Source: Liolophura sinensis
Lineage: Eukaryota; Mollusca; Polyplacophora; Chitonida; Chitonidae
NCBI RefSeq assembly: GCF_032854445.1
Contig: NC_088307.1
Span: 14,460,017-14,524,016 of the forward strand
Length of the DNA: 64,000 bases
Direction: 5' to 3'
Shown: one piece after another, positions 43,432-55,945 of the stretch
How positions within the stretch are numbered: position 1 is the stretch's first letter
How the letters are laid out: every line of letters begins with the position of its first letter
Notes under the pieces: generated by a model
Seen by the model: only the letters and a program-made list of their open reading frames with translations
The model's database searches: none
What the model was told of the DNA's origin: nothing
Made by a program: the position numbers and the translations under genes

Positions 43432-43730
43432 CCTTGGCAAGTACGGGGCCTCCGTGGCTCAGTTGGTTAGCGCGTTAGCGCAGCGTAATGACCCAGGAGT
43501 CTCCCACCAATGCGGTCGCTGTGAGTTCAAGTCCAGCTCATGCTGGCTTCCTCTCCGGCCGTAAGTGGGAAGGTTTGTCAGCAACCTGCGGATGGTCCTG
43601 GGTTTCCCCCGGGCTTTGCCCGATTTCCACCCACCATAATGCTGGCCGCCGTCGTATGAGTGAAATATTCTTGAGTACGGCGTAAAACACCAATCAAATA
43701 AATAAATAAATAAATAACCTTGGCAAGTAC
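43432..43730 (+). mobile_element. full-length SINE-1 with perfect 13-base target-site duplication
   Basis: The element at 43445-43717 is flanked by CCTTGGCAAGTAC at 43432-43444 and 43718-43730. The head has TGGCTCAGTTGG (box A, 43455-43466) and GAGTTCAAGTCC (box B, 43523-43534). The body and tail match the consensus almost perfectly and end in five AAAT units. It landed inside a unit of a tandem repeat of about 103 bases. The 184-residue antisense frame over it is an artefact of the SINE. This is the youngest-looking insertion in the window. Confidence 0.97.
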
Positions 43731-44000
43731 ACCGTTTTCTTGACGGCGAAGGGCAGGGAAAACAGAAATTCAAGTGTACAGCCACAAGTAAAATGAAACT
43801 GGCATAGCATGCCATAAGACACCTTGACGAATACACCGTTTTGTTGATGGTGAAGGGCAAGGGAAAGAGAAATTCACGTACATTCACAAGTAAAATGATG
43901 CACATCCTAAACATGCCAATAAATGATGAATACGCTCTTTTGACGTCGAGGGACAGGGAAAAGAGAAAAAATCTAATAGGGTATTTAAAAATCAATGAAA
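43731..44000 (+). repeat. tandem repeat of about 103 bases, about 2.6 units
   Basis: Units begin CTTGGCAAGTACACCG (43720), CTTGACGAATACACCG (43823) and ATGATGAATACGC (43922). Each continues with a TTTTCTTGACGGCGAAGGGC-like stretch, AGGGAAAACAGAAATTC and CACAAGTAAAATGA. The SINE-1 insertion separates a partial unit on its left (GCCTTGGCAAGTAC) from these. Confidence 0.75.
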
Positions 44001-45520
44001 TCAGTTGAATCATTCTTGGATGACAATGCTCATTTGAACGTTAGCGTCATATGTTTGATATCGGTTAACCAGCTAGTACGTCGATCATATAACATGTTTC
44101 AATAGTCCAGCTGCTGTTCACACTCATAAACCATTAATCTTTTTGAACCGGTAACAGCAGACTTTTTTGAAAGCTGCAAGTAAAAGGGAATGCATTCTTC
44201 CAGGAAATAATGGCTTTCATGACGTTCCATTGTACCACTGTCTGTCTGTCAGATTTGACATAAAGAACTAATTATGAACGTTTCCTGGCGAAAGTGACAG
44301 TATGAAACATACTTACATGTTGACAATTTCGATGACAGCCTAGATATATGACAGTATAACAGTGCACCCAAACCCGTCCTTTGTCTGGATGTTGACCTCG
44401 TGGACATTTATCCGCCATTATGGCATTGGGAGCTGCTCAGCTACTTGCCTATTCCGGAGTCATCTTGGTCAAGGTTACTGTGACATGTGCGTTTTCTCTA
44501 ATAAGCGTTTCATTCCCCTGAGCTAGCCACTGTCGCTTTCATTTCCGTCTAGTTCCGTTTATTCCTGGCAAATCGGAGCTTTTTGCCAGATGAGTGAGTA
44601 ACCGATGTTAAATGTAATCAAAGGAAACCCATAGAGTTGAATGATTTTTTTCTGACACTGGGTTTCCTCTGAACTAATTGCCCGTTACAACCATACTACT
44701 TATTTACGTGATCAGTGCAACGGTATTCCTCCGCACGGATCACGACTCGCTTTCACAAAGTTTCTTAAATCAGGTTTTCGCAACTAATCTCGTGTCTCAT
44801 GTAACGTTATTGTACTCTTACCTTGATAATATCTATTACGCCAACAGTTACTAGAAATATGAACTGCTGCTTTGTTGAAGTGGTTTCAAAACTTACTGGA
44901 GCGTCCGTGCTCATTCAAGGCAAAAGTTCAGCTGATATGTATGCATCCAGTAGTGCTCTTCCATATACATGTTCGGGTTTGTCGATATAGCTTCTGAAAG
45001 AAACTGCGAATTTCACAAAACAGAACTTCATCCATCACCCTGTTTATTGACAACACATCATGACACAGGCTGTGAGATAAATGTAGTTTTAGCGTTATGG
45101 TGTTGTACCCACTTTCTGGAGAACCGCTAGAAGGTATTGCTGTCGACATACGGGATAAGGGCAATCTGTATCTGGCTTGTTGGTCCATCCATCATCCGAC
45201 TTGAGGTCACGTGTCACTAGCTCCTTGATTCTTTCTTTACGCAACCTGCCGAGAAGCTCGCAAATAAATGTTATGACCTGAGAGCCTTTCTTCAAAAGCT
45301 TCGATCGAAAGGAATTTTTTTGGAGGGGGAAAGCTTTTGGGCTTTCGTCGTTGTGCGAAAAAGTTGAAGACTTCAGTAGTTGTGAACAGAATACTTTTTG
45401 CTGGATGCACCTTCAACACAACGGGTTTACTCGAAAACTATTACATTAAACATCATAAAACGAAGCACTATTTATGAGGGTATAGTTGAGTACAAAAGAC
45501 TGAATTTGTCTAACTTTAAT
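44001..45520. other. 1.5 kb without recognisable features
   Basis: Frames of 60-86 residues only; no shared repeat or RNA gene recognised. Confidence 0.45.
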
Positions 45521-45687
45521 TTATTTATTTATTTGATTCGAGTTTTACGCCGTACTCAAGAATATTTCACTTATACGACGGCGGCCCGCATTATGGTGGG
45601 TGGAAACCGGGCAGAGCCCGGGGGAAACCCACGGTCATCCGCAGGTTGCTGGAAGACCTTCCCACGTGCGACCAGAGAGACTAACTT
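45521..45687 (-). mobile_element. SINE-1 3' half
   Basis: Contains ATTTATTTATTTATTTGATT, GAGTTTTACGCCGTACTCAA, AATATTTCACTTATACGACG, GAAACCCACGGTCATCCGCA and GGAAGACCTTCCCACGTGCG. The head is missing; otherwise close to consensus. Confidence 0.93.
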
Positions 45688-47854
45688 TAATGCATTATAC
45701 TGTGTAGGAGAAAAAGAAGGGACTGATGAATAAACGGATCAGCCAAGCAATCAAATCTAAAATACTAGAAACAAGTTCACAAATCTGTTCAACTCACCGA
45801 TCTACGAGTCTTTGTTTATAGCACTTTTAATAGAAAGTGCAAGAAAAAAACGCCACACCACCAGTATTTTACAAATTTAAAGAATGCATAATGTGAAGTA
45901 ATTAATGGATGGTCTTTGTCACATTTGGAGAGGCCATGGAATCATTAAGCAGAGGCAGTCGGACTTGTCAATCAAATGTCGCCACTGTTCTTGGCTAAAA
46001 TACAAGTTGCGTCGTATTAGCATTATACCTGTCCGACTTTTGACTAAACCAGCAGTAACTAGCATACTACTAGCCTCAGTACTAGGCCACCTACCCGCTT
46101 TGATTATTATATGGTGTTAGTATTTGACATTGTACTTTCGATTTGGCGCGGAAGAAGAGTGTGGCCAAGTCCAATGGTTGGATCCGTTAGTTGATAAATT
46201 CCGGTTGAGGTCACAAAAGAATATGAAGAAATGTGGAGATATGTGTTTCGGTATTTCTTTTATGCAGAAATCATTTAAGGATTCGCCTATTTGATACTTA
46301 GTTTATGAATCGTTAGACACGTCATGTAAACGCCATTTTGAATACTAATACAAAGGGTTACAGTGTGATTAGAGTGTTGGCATATGTTCACATGTATTAC
46401 TGGTGAGGTCGGACATCTTGTCAGTGTCCTTCACTTCGGTAATTTCAAACAGGATACCTTTTGTCTTCTATGGCCTGACCTCGAAGTTTTGAAGGGAGGC
46501 ACTTCATTACCACCCAAGTCGCATATACATGTACATTTGACAAGAGCTGCTATCTGAAATGAAACCGCTGTAACTATTTGTGTAACAGGTAAATTGGATT
46601 AGACAGCGAAGTTAAACCGCAGCTCTTAGCCAACAGATAAGCTGAATTCAACCTGTTATTTGTGTAGAACCTTATATTGAGAATTGGCCTCAGGGTGATC
46701 GACATGGCACGTCCAATGTGTGTGCTCGACAACTGGACCGATTTGACGCCTAGATTTGGAGCGTTAAACTGCGAAGTGAAATCACAATTAGCTGTAAGGT
46801 CAACTAATAGACTGCATTTGACGGGTGGTGAGTCAAACACATGCTCATAGTCCTCTAAACTCTTTTCCGCGTTGTTATGCAGATCTGATTTGTGCACTAC
46901 CAAAAACCTGCATGTGCGACTGTCCGCAATTTAATGCCACAGCCAAGCGGCTTTTTTTGTCGGTATAATGTAAAACCTTTCAAGTGCATGTCTACATCGA
47001 TAAAAAATCTCCATTACTCGTTCCGTGAATAATGGATAGCATCCTAGTGGGATTTTCTCAAAGCTAAGCAAACATTAATGTCCGTTGTGTTAATCGCGCA
47101 CTAGATTCCACAGAAGAAAAAATATCGGAAAGTGAAGCAATATTTTTTTTTCACACACTGAGAAGCATGATGGCGTGCCTCCGGTTATTATCCTTCCTGT
47201 GACGTCATCATGTCCTTTTCTTCTTCACTGGGCATTTTTTTTTTGCTAGCCAGTGATTTAGTGCCTGGTCTTCCCCTGTATCTTGATCCGTGCAAGTACG
47301 TGGAGCACTTAGAATAATGACCGCACTAAGATGGCAGTAAACACGTGTTCCTCTCACTTTAAGGAATTGGGCATCCCAAATTGTTTAGCTAAGCCGAGGG
47401 CCTAAGTTGACATATGGCTTGCCTTGTGGAAACTGAACTGATGTCTCTGTTCGAGAGGACAAAATCGATGATGTATTCCATGTATTCCAGTGTTATTTCC
47501 TCTGGGGATACTTTGATTAGGACAGCGTGACAGTCCTCTTTTTTTTTTCTTTTACTTTTAATCAAGCAATCAGTCCTGCTTATCCTTCTCAAAGTAGCAC
47601 ACTTGCTTATACCAAAGTAGCAGTTGTTGCGCTAAGCAAGTTTCAAAGACAGCTTGCAGTAAGAGTGTTATGTAGTTAAGCAATCGCGCAGGACAGCATT
47701 CTGATTTTGGGCTGAAATAGGGAGAGACAGTTATTGTTGTGTGTAATTGTGGGGCAACCGTCTTTTGGGCGGGAAAATTTCTTATTCCTCTTAAACCTGG
47801 GGAAGGGGCTGTATATTTGTATTGGTTGATTCATTCACTCACCTAAAACATAAC
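45688..47854. other. 2.2 kb without recognisable features
   Basis: The longest frame is 109 residues at 46574-46903 (minus). It has an acceptor-like CTTCGCAG inside and no known domain. No shared repeats. Confidence 0.4.
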
Positions 47855-48095
47855 TGGCCCCTTTCCAACATCCCTGAAAACTGTTCTCTTCACCTATTTT
47901 CATTATTCCGTCGGTCTAAATCCTTGGAGCGTCTTTATTGGTTGACGGCTGGTATACGAAAGTCTTTTTCGACACATAGATTTATATGCTTTCTTAGTTC
48001 TTTGGTACTTCGTGTTAAACGTCGTTCTGGGATTGCGATTATTGAAATGGAACGTCCATCTTGGTTGACTGCTGGTATACGAATGTCTGTTTAGA
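47855..48095 (+). repeat. two tandem Rep-F end pieces
   Basis: The first ends GGTTGACGGCTGGTATACGA, AAGTCTTTTTCGACACATAG. The sequence then jumps back to repeat interior (GCTTTCTTAGTTCTTTGGTA, CTTCGTGTTAAACGTCGTTC) and ends a second time with CATCTTGGTTGACTGCTGGT, ATACGAATGTCTGTTTAGAC. The two ends are therefore direct repeats. Confidence 0.8.
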
Positions 48096-48316
48096 CGTAT
48101 TGATTGTTTAGCTGTATGGCGAAAACACGAGACGACATGAGAGACGTCACTGCTGAGTGTATGCACAGCTGTAGGTGGCGGTGCAGTTCCATAGGTTTTG
48201 CTGGAACTATTGATTTTTGAAACATTATAATGTCGTCGCTGATTGAATGCAGGCTTTGACTATTATCCAGTTGGTGCAATCCTTGAATAACTTGACCCAT
48301 GCTGTAATGCGCATGT

Positions 48317-48353
48317 TGGTTGGGTGGGGATGCGTCGGGATGGGTATGGGGGG
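48317..48353 (+). other. G-rich tract with quadruplex potential
   Basis: GGTTGGGTGGGGATGCGTCG followed by GGATGGGTATGGGGGG contains at least four G-runs of three or more in 37 bases. It is unusual against the AT-rich background. Only base content supports this. Confidence 0.55.
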
Positions 48354-48774
48354 AGGCGCTCCACTGGGGTATCAGATGTATAGCCCATGTAAAAGTAAAA
48401 TTCAACAACAGTGCAGATGCTTTCCGTCAACATTAATGCATGTTAAAATTGTGCGTGCGGTGAGAGATGAGCACTGCACCCACAATAGTAGATAGCTGAT
48501 GCCAACTACTGCATTGAATCCGCGCAGCAGCGTATTCAAATATCTGACTGTACTAGAAAAAAACTTTGATGCTTTTATTCCAATATATTTGTGAAATTAA
48601 GAGAATTTAACATATGTAACATAATTTTCGGCGGCTTTTTGCGTCGTAACTTTTGTTGATTCGTTTTTCTACATTAAACTTTCTGTAATACTTATGCCTG
48701 TATGTTAGCATATGCCGTTATACATTTATCCATACAGTATGCAAAAATTATCTTGTAATACTTTGTTAGTTAGA
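48354..48774. other. no recognisable gene
   Basis: Spacer with short frames only. Confidence 0.4.
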
Positions 48775-48835
48775 AGAAAAACCCAACTATCACACTGTCG
48801 CCGTTGCCATGGTTTTACACTCTATGGTCTGGTCT
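48775..48835 (+). repeat. SINE-3 fragment
   Basis: CCAACTATCACACTGTCGCC, GTTGCCATGGTTTTACACTC match the inner end of SINE-3 only. Confidence 0.6.
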
Positions 48836-49084
48836 TTTTTGTTGAGGCTGATTTCCTTGAATTAAATCTGCAATGATCCTATCTCTTAATTTATTCAGTA
48901 CTCGTACAATACTGAAACAGCTTTAGACCTGGCAGTCTTGCACATAACCTCTGAAGGAGTGAAACCCGGGGTCATTTTGCTTTTGTTCTACATTCAGTGA
49001 ATACTGAACAGCTCGTGCTTACATTAAACAGGATCATATCCCCGAGGCCTGATCACTTTGCATTGATGTCTTTTGGGTCTTTTT

Positions 49085-49150
49085 AAACATTTACATGAAC
49101 AGTTGGAATAATATTCCTAATGAAGTAAATTGACATCACTGGTCTAGAAT
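49085..49150 (+). repeat. SINE-3 fragment
   Basis: TTTAAACATTTACATGAACA, GTTGGAATAATATTCC and TGAAGTAAATTGACATCA match the tail-proximal half of SINE-3. Confidence 0.65.
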
Positions 49151-50114
49151 TACGCAAAATACTGTCTTGTCATCACATTTAACATACAGTCACATTAAAA
49201 CAACTCAAACGGACCAGTTCGCGATGAAGCTTAGTTCACCAGCAAAATCCTGCTTTATGTCTTAAAGGGTATATACACTTTGCTTTGGAGGTCAGAGAAA
49301 CCCATCCACACAATAGTTTTTAAGCTAGTAGACATGGATAAAGCTTAACTCTATAGGAAAAGCCCTTAAGTACACGTATTTCTGAAACTGCAATTATACT
49401 AGTTTCGTTATTCTTCAAACCATTGCTATGGCGCATTGCCACTGAACTAGCCTGTCAGACGCTTAATTCTCAAACACGTGAACGTATAGATGAACAACAA
49501 GCGCTTGGAATTCCTCTGATCTAAAACGTGGACTTAGCTTTGGTCGCACGCGTTTGCATTTGTCGTATTTACAACCAGCCTTCTCTGTTCATTTTGTGAA
49601 GCTGATGAACTGTCTGTCTCCTACGCGGGAAACTTGTGTGGTTTCAGTCGTCTACAGGACGTCTTCCCGGAGGATTTGGATCCAATTTGACACCTGCCTT
49701 GTCCGATCAATAATTTCATCATCATTCATAATGTATTTGTGAATGAGTTGCTCTTCTTTTTTTGACGATGCGTTGGAATAAAAGCACTAAAAGAGAACAG
49801 CTCAAATATTACACATTGCTAGCAAATTTCATTTTGTGAGTCTGATGCTAACTGAACTGGAAGACCTGAACAAGATCACGTTATTTGTCTAAAACCAACA
49901 AGACATCAGCCTAGTTTTTATTCTACATAATAATCCCAATTTCAGCTGTCATTAGTTTTACGTAATGATTTTCTGTCAGCGAATTCCGCTTTCAATTATG
50001 TTAGGTCATCGAGGGTCAATTACAACTACTCTGTTTGGTTAAATATTGCTGTCAGCAAATACGGTGTGTTGTAGTTCAACCGTGCACTGGGATTTTAATT
50101 CATAATTTATTTCA
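49151..50114. other. no recognisable gene
   Basis: About 1 kb, AT-rich, no repeat shared with the window. Confidence 0.4.
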
Positions 50115-50215
50115 TAATCTTATTGGAGTTTTACACTGTCCATAAAACATTTTTATAATATGACATTTGTCAGGGCCGTGGGTTGTGAAAACTCGGAAAA
50201 TGCCTGGAGGAAACA
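50115..50215 (-). repeat. possible old SINE-1-type tail
   Basis: GGAGTTTTACACTGTCCATA, ACATTTTTATAATATGACAT and CTGGAGGAAAC keep the order of the minus-strand SINE-1 landmarks (TTTTACGCCGTAC, ATATTTCACTTATACGAC, GGAAACC), but heavily diverged. Confidence 0.35.
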
Positions 50216-50514
50216 AGGCATCTTTGTCAGCGGCCTTTCATAATATGTCAAGATAAAAGAGGGTCATTTTTCCATTTGAATTTAATGGCCAAATGCTATG
50301 ATTTTAAACCCAAAAGTTTAGCATATAATAAAAGAGTACTTGAGCATAAAAGACCGATTTCAAGTCTAGGCCTTGTCAAATTGAACAACCTTACTGTGTA
50401 ACTCGGCATTCCGATACTATCCATTTACACTTATTTCACAAAAACCCATTAAGAATTTAATTACTGACATTTTCAGTAATTCAGTTTCAGTGCTGGGAGA
50501 GGTGTAATTTGCTT

Positions 50515-50645
50515 CTGTTTAAGCATTACATGAACAGTTAGAATAAAACCCTAACTGAGGTAAATTGACATGAAACCTCATTTCCCCGGTTACATATGAC
50601 CATCAATGTCATCCCTGCTCTGGTTTTAACTCTCTAAGTCTGTAA
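50515..50645 (+). mobile_element. SINE-3 copy
   Basis: Contains CTGTTTAAGCATTACATGAA, CAGTTAGAATAAAACCCTAA, CTGAGGTAAATTGACATGAA, CCCCGGTTACATATGACCAT and CTGCTCTGGTTTTAACTCTC. Near-complete body without the GGCTTAACGCCGCC tail module. Confidence 0.85.
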
Positions 50646-50792
50646 GTCTTATTACAATGTAGGGATTTGACAGACAGTTGGCCAGTGCGGATCGTGTTGG
50701 ATGAGAGTTTTCGGCTTTGTAACGGAAAACGACAACATATATTCGCGCTGCTCGCATCGTGCGTTTTACTGATTTTTAACTCTGTGGAGGAC

Positions 50793-51015
50793 ATCTAGGT
50801 TTTTTGTTGTTTTGTACTACAATTCAAGAAGATTTCATTCATATGGGAAGTTAGGAATGGTTAGAGGAAACCACTACAGAACCTGGTAAAACCAAACACC
50901 GCTCTTCCACATAAACCTGATAAATCCCCTAACTGAAAGCTGCAGCTCTGCCAGTGAGATCAGAGTTTGAACCTGTAATCCTATTTAGTAAGGACCAGTG
51001 GACTTTCCACAAAAT
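50793..51015 (-). mobile_element. old tRNA-derived SINE related to SINE-1
   Basis: On the minus strand the head has ACAGGTTCAAACTCTGATC (box B-like). The body has TTTACCAGGTTCTGTAGTGG and TTTCCTCTAACC. The tail is ATATGAATGAAATCTTCTTG, AATTGTAGTACAAAACAAC, a decayed form of TTCTTGAGTACGGCGTAAAAC. Confidence 0.55.
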
Positions 51016-51065
51016 GGACTAGACCACTCGAACAGCACATATACATTTATTTAAAACTTAATCGC

Positions 51066-52074
<1,009 letters not shown>

Positions 52075-52905
52075 ATATTTGATAGTTGTTTGACGCCGTA
52101 AGCAAGAACATTTATTTATGCTTACGAGTTAGCATTTATCTTTGCTTCGAAACAGATATCCCCTATTCCAGCCATCAACTAAAATGAGTCACAGTCTTAA
52201 GTCAGAATCAGTCTTAAATTCAAAACAATGTTCTTTTCTTAAATTGTTACAAAATTGTTAACAAAAGTGAAAATTAGAGCCCAAGTCAAAAACATCTACG
52301 TTTAAGATAAAAATATAAGTTCAGAGACAACTATTGAAAGATCCTATGGGACAATTTCAGTCTACTTCATAAGTTATCACTGCAAACACTAGTGTCTTAA
52401 GTGTATTCCGTCAAACACCTTCACTCTAAGTTTTTTTTTTTAAAGTTTTACAACAAGTGTAATTTTCTTGTAATTAAATATGACAAAACGTCTTGGGTCT
52501 GTGGCGCTCTGTCTTGCGAATGTGTCTGATTCCGCTTATATGGGAGCTGTATATTCGTCTTTTTGGGTTGGAGCTCCACGTTAAATGTAAACAGTTGCAA
52601 TCGAAGTGTATCTGAGGTACATATTTTGTTATCGACAACTTATATACTAGCATGGTACACGACTTGAATATTGATTTCATCTATTTGCTTAGAACATACC
52701 TTGCGTCTTTCCAACATCAGTGAAAATTGTTGACTGCTTCTCTTTGTATGATTTCTTCCTCATTTCAAATTTCGTTCTTTCTAGATTCTTTGGTGGTTTG
52801 TGTTAGACGTCGTTTCGGGAATTGGTCTTGTCATTATTGACCCGGAAAGTCCATCTTAGCTACCGACTAGTGTACGAATGCCTGTTTCGACAGATAGAAT
52901 CATAT
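52075..52905 (+). repeat. Rep-F with inverted end piece on its left
   Basis: A decayed SINE-tail-like stretch (TTGTTTGACGCCGTAAGCAA) lies at 52085-52115. Then the minus-orientation Rep-F end CGAAACAGATATCCCCTATT, CCAGCCATCAACTAAAATGA occurs at about 52148-52187. A near-complete plus copy follows at 52400-52905: TTCACTCTAAG, GTTATCGACAACTTATATAC, TAGCATGGTACACGACTTGA, CTTGCGTCTTTCCAACATC, GTTTGTGTTAGACGTCGTTT, ACGAATGCCTGTTTCGACAG. The two ends face each other as inverted repeats. Confidence 0.75.
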
Positions 52906-53524
52906 GACCTTCCTGTAATTAGTCATAAATACTAAAGATTACAATTAACACAAATGCAACTGGTGCAATGACAGCAGATGCATTTTCGAACCTGGAGGAG
53001 ATAGGCTACCAGTGGAATTAAAACGAAGATGATGCACATCACTGAAAGTGAGAAAAACAACGCCCTTGAGAGAATTAACTTTATTTGTTTTTTTTTGTTA
53101 CTGTACAGAAGCGATTAATATCAACTATTGTGAAAACAACTCGGTGTACGAGTAGATGTGCCGGTTAATTTTGTATTTGTGGCTGTACGGTGTGTATTAT
53201 TCCCATACAACACGCCTATATGAGATAAGAATTTTTCTGCACAAACTTCTGCACAGAGTCAAAAATATCGAGTGAACAACTCACACCATGGATTCTACCA
53301 ACTAGATTGCCGCAGACCAGCCACAAAACTGATATCATAAGCCGGTTACGCTTTAGAGAGCTGTTGTAAGAACTTTGTACTTTTGAGTTGGCCAATTTTT
53401 TAGTTAGTCTGCTTAGAGTAGTCGGCTAAATGACCCTTAGCCGACCACCATATCTTAGACGGAAGATGTGTAGTGAAACTGGTCAAAGCCTCTTCAACAA
53501 ATGGTCTAAAATTTGGTTTCTGGT
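52906..53524. other. no recognisable gene
   Basis: Spacer with short frames only. Confidence 0.4.
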
Positions 53525-53640
53525 CCTGAGCTTCTCCGGGCTCTGTCCGGTTTCCTCCCACTATAATGCTGGCCGCCATCGTACAGGTGAAATATTCTTG
53601 AGTTCGGTATAAAATACCATTGAAATAAATGCTTTAAATA
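53525..53640 (+). mobile_element. SINE-1 3' end
   Basis: Contains CGGGCTCTGTCCGGTTTCCT, CCACTATAATGCTGGCCGCC, TGAAATATTCTTGAGTTCGG and TATAAAATACCATTG. Moderately decayed. Confidence 0.88.
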
Positions 53641-55104
53641 AACTGAAATGCATCGTCTAATGTCTTCATTGCAGTTACCTTACTATGCATGTCTCCTCAG
53701 CGGAAATGATATTAAATGATAAACGTTATAAAGATTAGTTATTCCACCAAGAGAGATATAAATAAAGAATACCTGAATATTTACAGGCGACAAAGAGCGC
53801 GTAACACTGCATTGAGGATAAATTGGGAAACACATATGTGAGACTGTATGCACATGTAAGTGAGAATGTATTTGAACACCAAGGATGCAAAGGGGCTGTG
53901 AGGAAAACAGAAGGTCTAGACCTACGGTATGTTAAATCCCAGATGATTAATTCATCAAAAACAGCGGCGAACATCTCTCAGAGGGAACGTGTAGATGGCG
54001 TGAAGCAGATACCACGTACTCAACACCGACTAAGCGCAGTTTGCCAGGAAGCTTTTCGCGTAAGTACAAAAGAAACATGGCGTAGTAATGGAAACCAAAT
54101 AGGCTTACTGCTTTTACCCAAATGGTTTAATTGGCAATGCGGAGTCGTAAATACTTGCCCACCAACATACGGAGGGTAATTACAACAGGGACTGAGGTCT
54201 GTGTCCCAAACAGTGATCGCCGTGGTCACTGTTTTAGAAACCAACCCGCTGTTACCACCATCCACATGACGTAACGTCTGGTAAACAATATAAACCAGCC
54301 GTCTTATTGATAGATTACGAGGTTTCCGAGGGTAGCCTTTGAATGTTAAAGACCTCTCTCAGGTACGCCTTGCATAAAATCCGGAATTAGGGACTTTTAC
54401 CAGCTTTTATTTTATTACAGCATTGACGTCATCCTAAAGTCTGTTTCACCAGAATTCCTGTAAAACAGACTTTTTTCCAGGGCGGTTTTAAAATATATAT
54501 TTGCCTCATTACAGAACGAAAATCTACGGAAACATGTTGGGATATAAAAGAAACAGCGTGGACAGTAAAAGCAAACCAGCAAGAACGTGTTATAGTTAAG
54601 CTTCCCACGTAATTCCGGGAGCTGTGGCAAGATGACCCGCTCTTTCCTGATATCCGAAACAGAAAACCCGAATAGTTTCAGGGTATACTGCGTCCTATTG
54701 AAGAAGCTATGTTTATATTCCTGAGAATATCAACAAAGGGATGGTTCCACGTCTCCATATAAATAGCAAAATTGCTCAGATAAAATAGGTCAACTTTTCT
54801 AAAAGATATACGCTTTCAAATGGCGCGCTCGTACGAAAAAGCCCGAAGTAACCTGAAGTGCTTACCAAAATATAATTGAATTTTGACATAACATCTTCAG
54901 AATCTGTATCAAATAGCCCTGGTCAGGAATGCGGAAATTCTCACCTAATCTAATTTCGATTCATTGAAAATATAAACTTGAATCCTCACCAAAGCCAGTC
55001 GAGATACGACGTTGGTTGCCTCATGGGATCTCAAAATTTGGTATCACATTAACGTCTGTCTGGTTGCTTACTCTGCTATACACACGCACCAATTTTCTTG
55101 ACTT
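53641..55104. other. 1.5 kb, overlapping open frames, no recognised gene
   Basis: A 118-residue plus frame (53823-54179) and an 81-residue minus frame (54020-54265) overlap. Neither has a domain. No repeats recognised. Confidence 0.35.
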
Positions 55105-55190
55105 TTAAAGCATTTGCATGAAAATTGAGAACAAAACTCTAACAGGTAAATGGACAAGAGGCGGGATTTCAACAGGAACACAGTTTTACC
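55105..55190 (+). repeat. SINE-3 fragment
   Basis: TTTAAAGCATTTGCATGAAA, AACAAAACTCTAACAGGTAA, ATGGACAAGAGGCGGGATTT follow the SINE-3 order with decay. Confidence 0.6.
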
Positions 55191-55854
55191 TCTTGATATT
55201 AAAGGCTACTTCGGTGTTTAAAACAATACTGGGCGTTAAGGCAACTGAAAAGATTTACGTGTTCGGAATAGCAAAATTGGTTACACACTGTCGAGAAAAT
55301 TAACTCTTTCTTTTCACGATGTTGTAAACGTCTTACCATCGTAGATTTCGGAATGGTTTAAGACACAAACATCAAACACCGTCGTCATCACAGTATTTGT
55401 GTTTCTCACTACAAGAATTTACTTCCAAGAATTACTTCTTGATTGAGTTTTTATTTCTGTAAAAAGAAGCCTGGAACATTTCAGCTTCCAGATGAATGAT
55501 TGACAGATTTAATCACTCAACGGAAATTCATGGCAGAGGAACCGGAAACCGATTTAAGCAACCTGATAGAACTGAGTGAGATTGGATACCTAATTTAACG
55601 TCTGCTGAAGCCCCCAGCATCGGGTCAATTTTTATTTTCAATCAATTCAAATTAGATTCCTTTCTGAAAATCCGTTTTACCGACAAATGGTTTACCAGCA
55701 CTTTGAAATCCATCTCGTTTCGCAGTTGGGAATTGTTCTGGTGTTTGATTCCATCAGCTTGCTACGACTGCTGCAAAAATCCTCTCCATCTGGAGGCAGC
55801 AGATGCTGTACAATCCTGTAGTATGATAGTAGAAAAGTGTTGACCAGTGAAAAA
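55191..55854. other. no recognisable gene
   Basis: Spacer. The 88-residue minus frame that reaches this area (55692-55958) is partly SINE-1 antisense. Confidence 0.4.
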
Positions 55855-55945
55855 TGTACCGCGGGCTCTGCCCGTTTTCCTCCCATCATAAAGCTGGCCG
55901 CTGTCGAATAAGTGAAATATTCTTGAGTAGGCGAAAAAACCGGCG
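55855..55945 (+). mobile_element. SINE-1 fragment
   Basis: CGCGGGCTCTGCCCGTTTTC, AAAGCTGGCCGCTGTCGAAT, AAGTGAAATATTCTTGAGTA, then a damaged core (GGCGAAAAAACC). Confidence 0.85.

Noticed and set aside
43445-43540. Functional tRNA gene at the SINE-1 head
   Set aside because: Box A and box B are present, but the sequence between and after them does not fold as a tRNA and continues into the SINE body.
43459-44013. 184-residue minus-strand open frame, the longest in the window
   Set aside because: Its C-terminal half is antisense SINE-1 (the FTPYSRIFHSYDGG-type peptide recurs at 20230, 25549, 37381 and 45398), and the rest is antisense to the 103-base tandem repeat.
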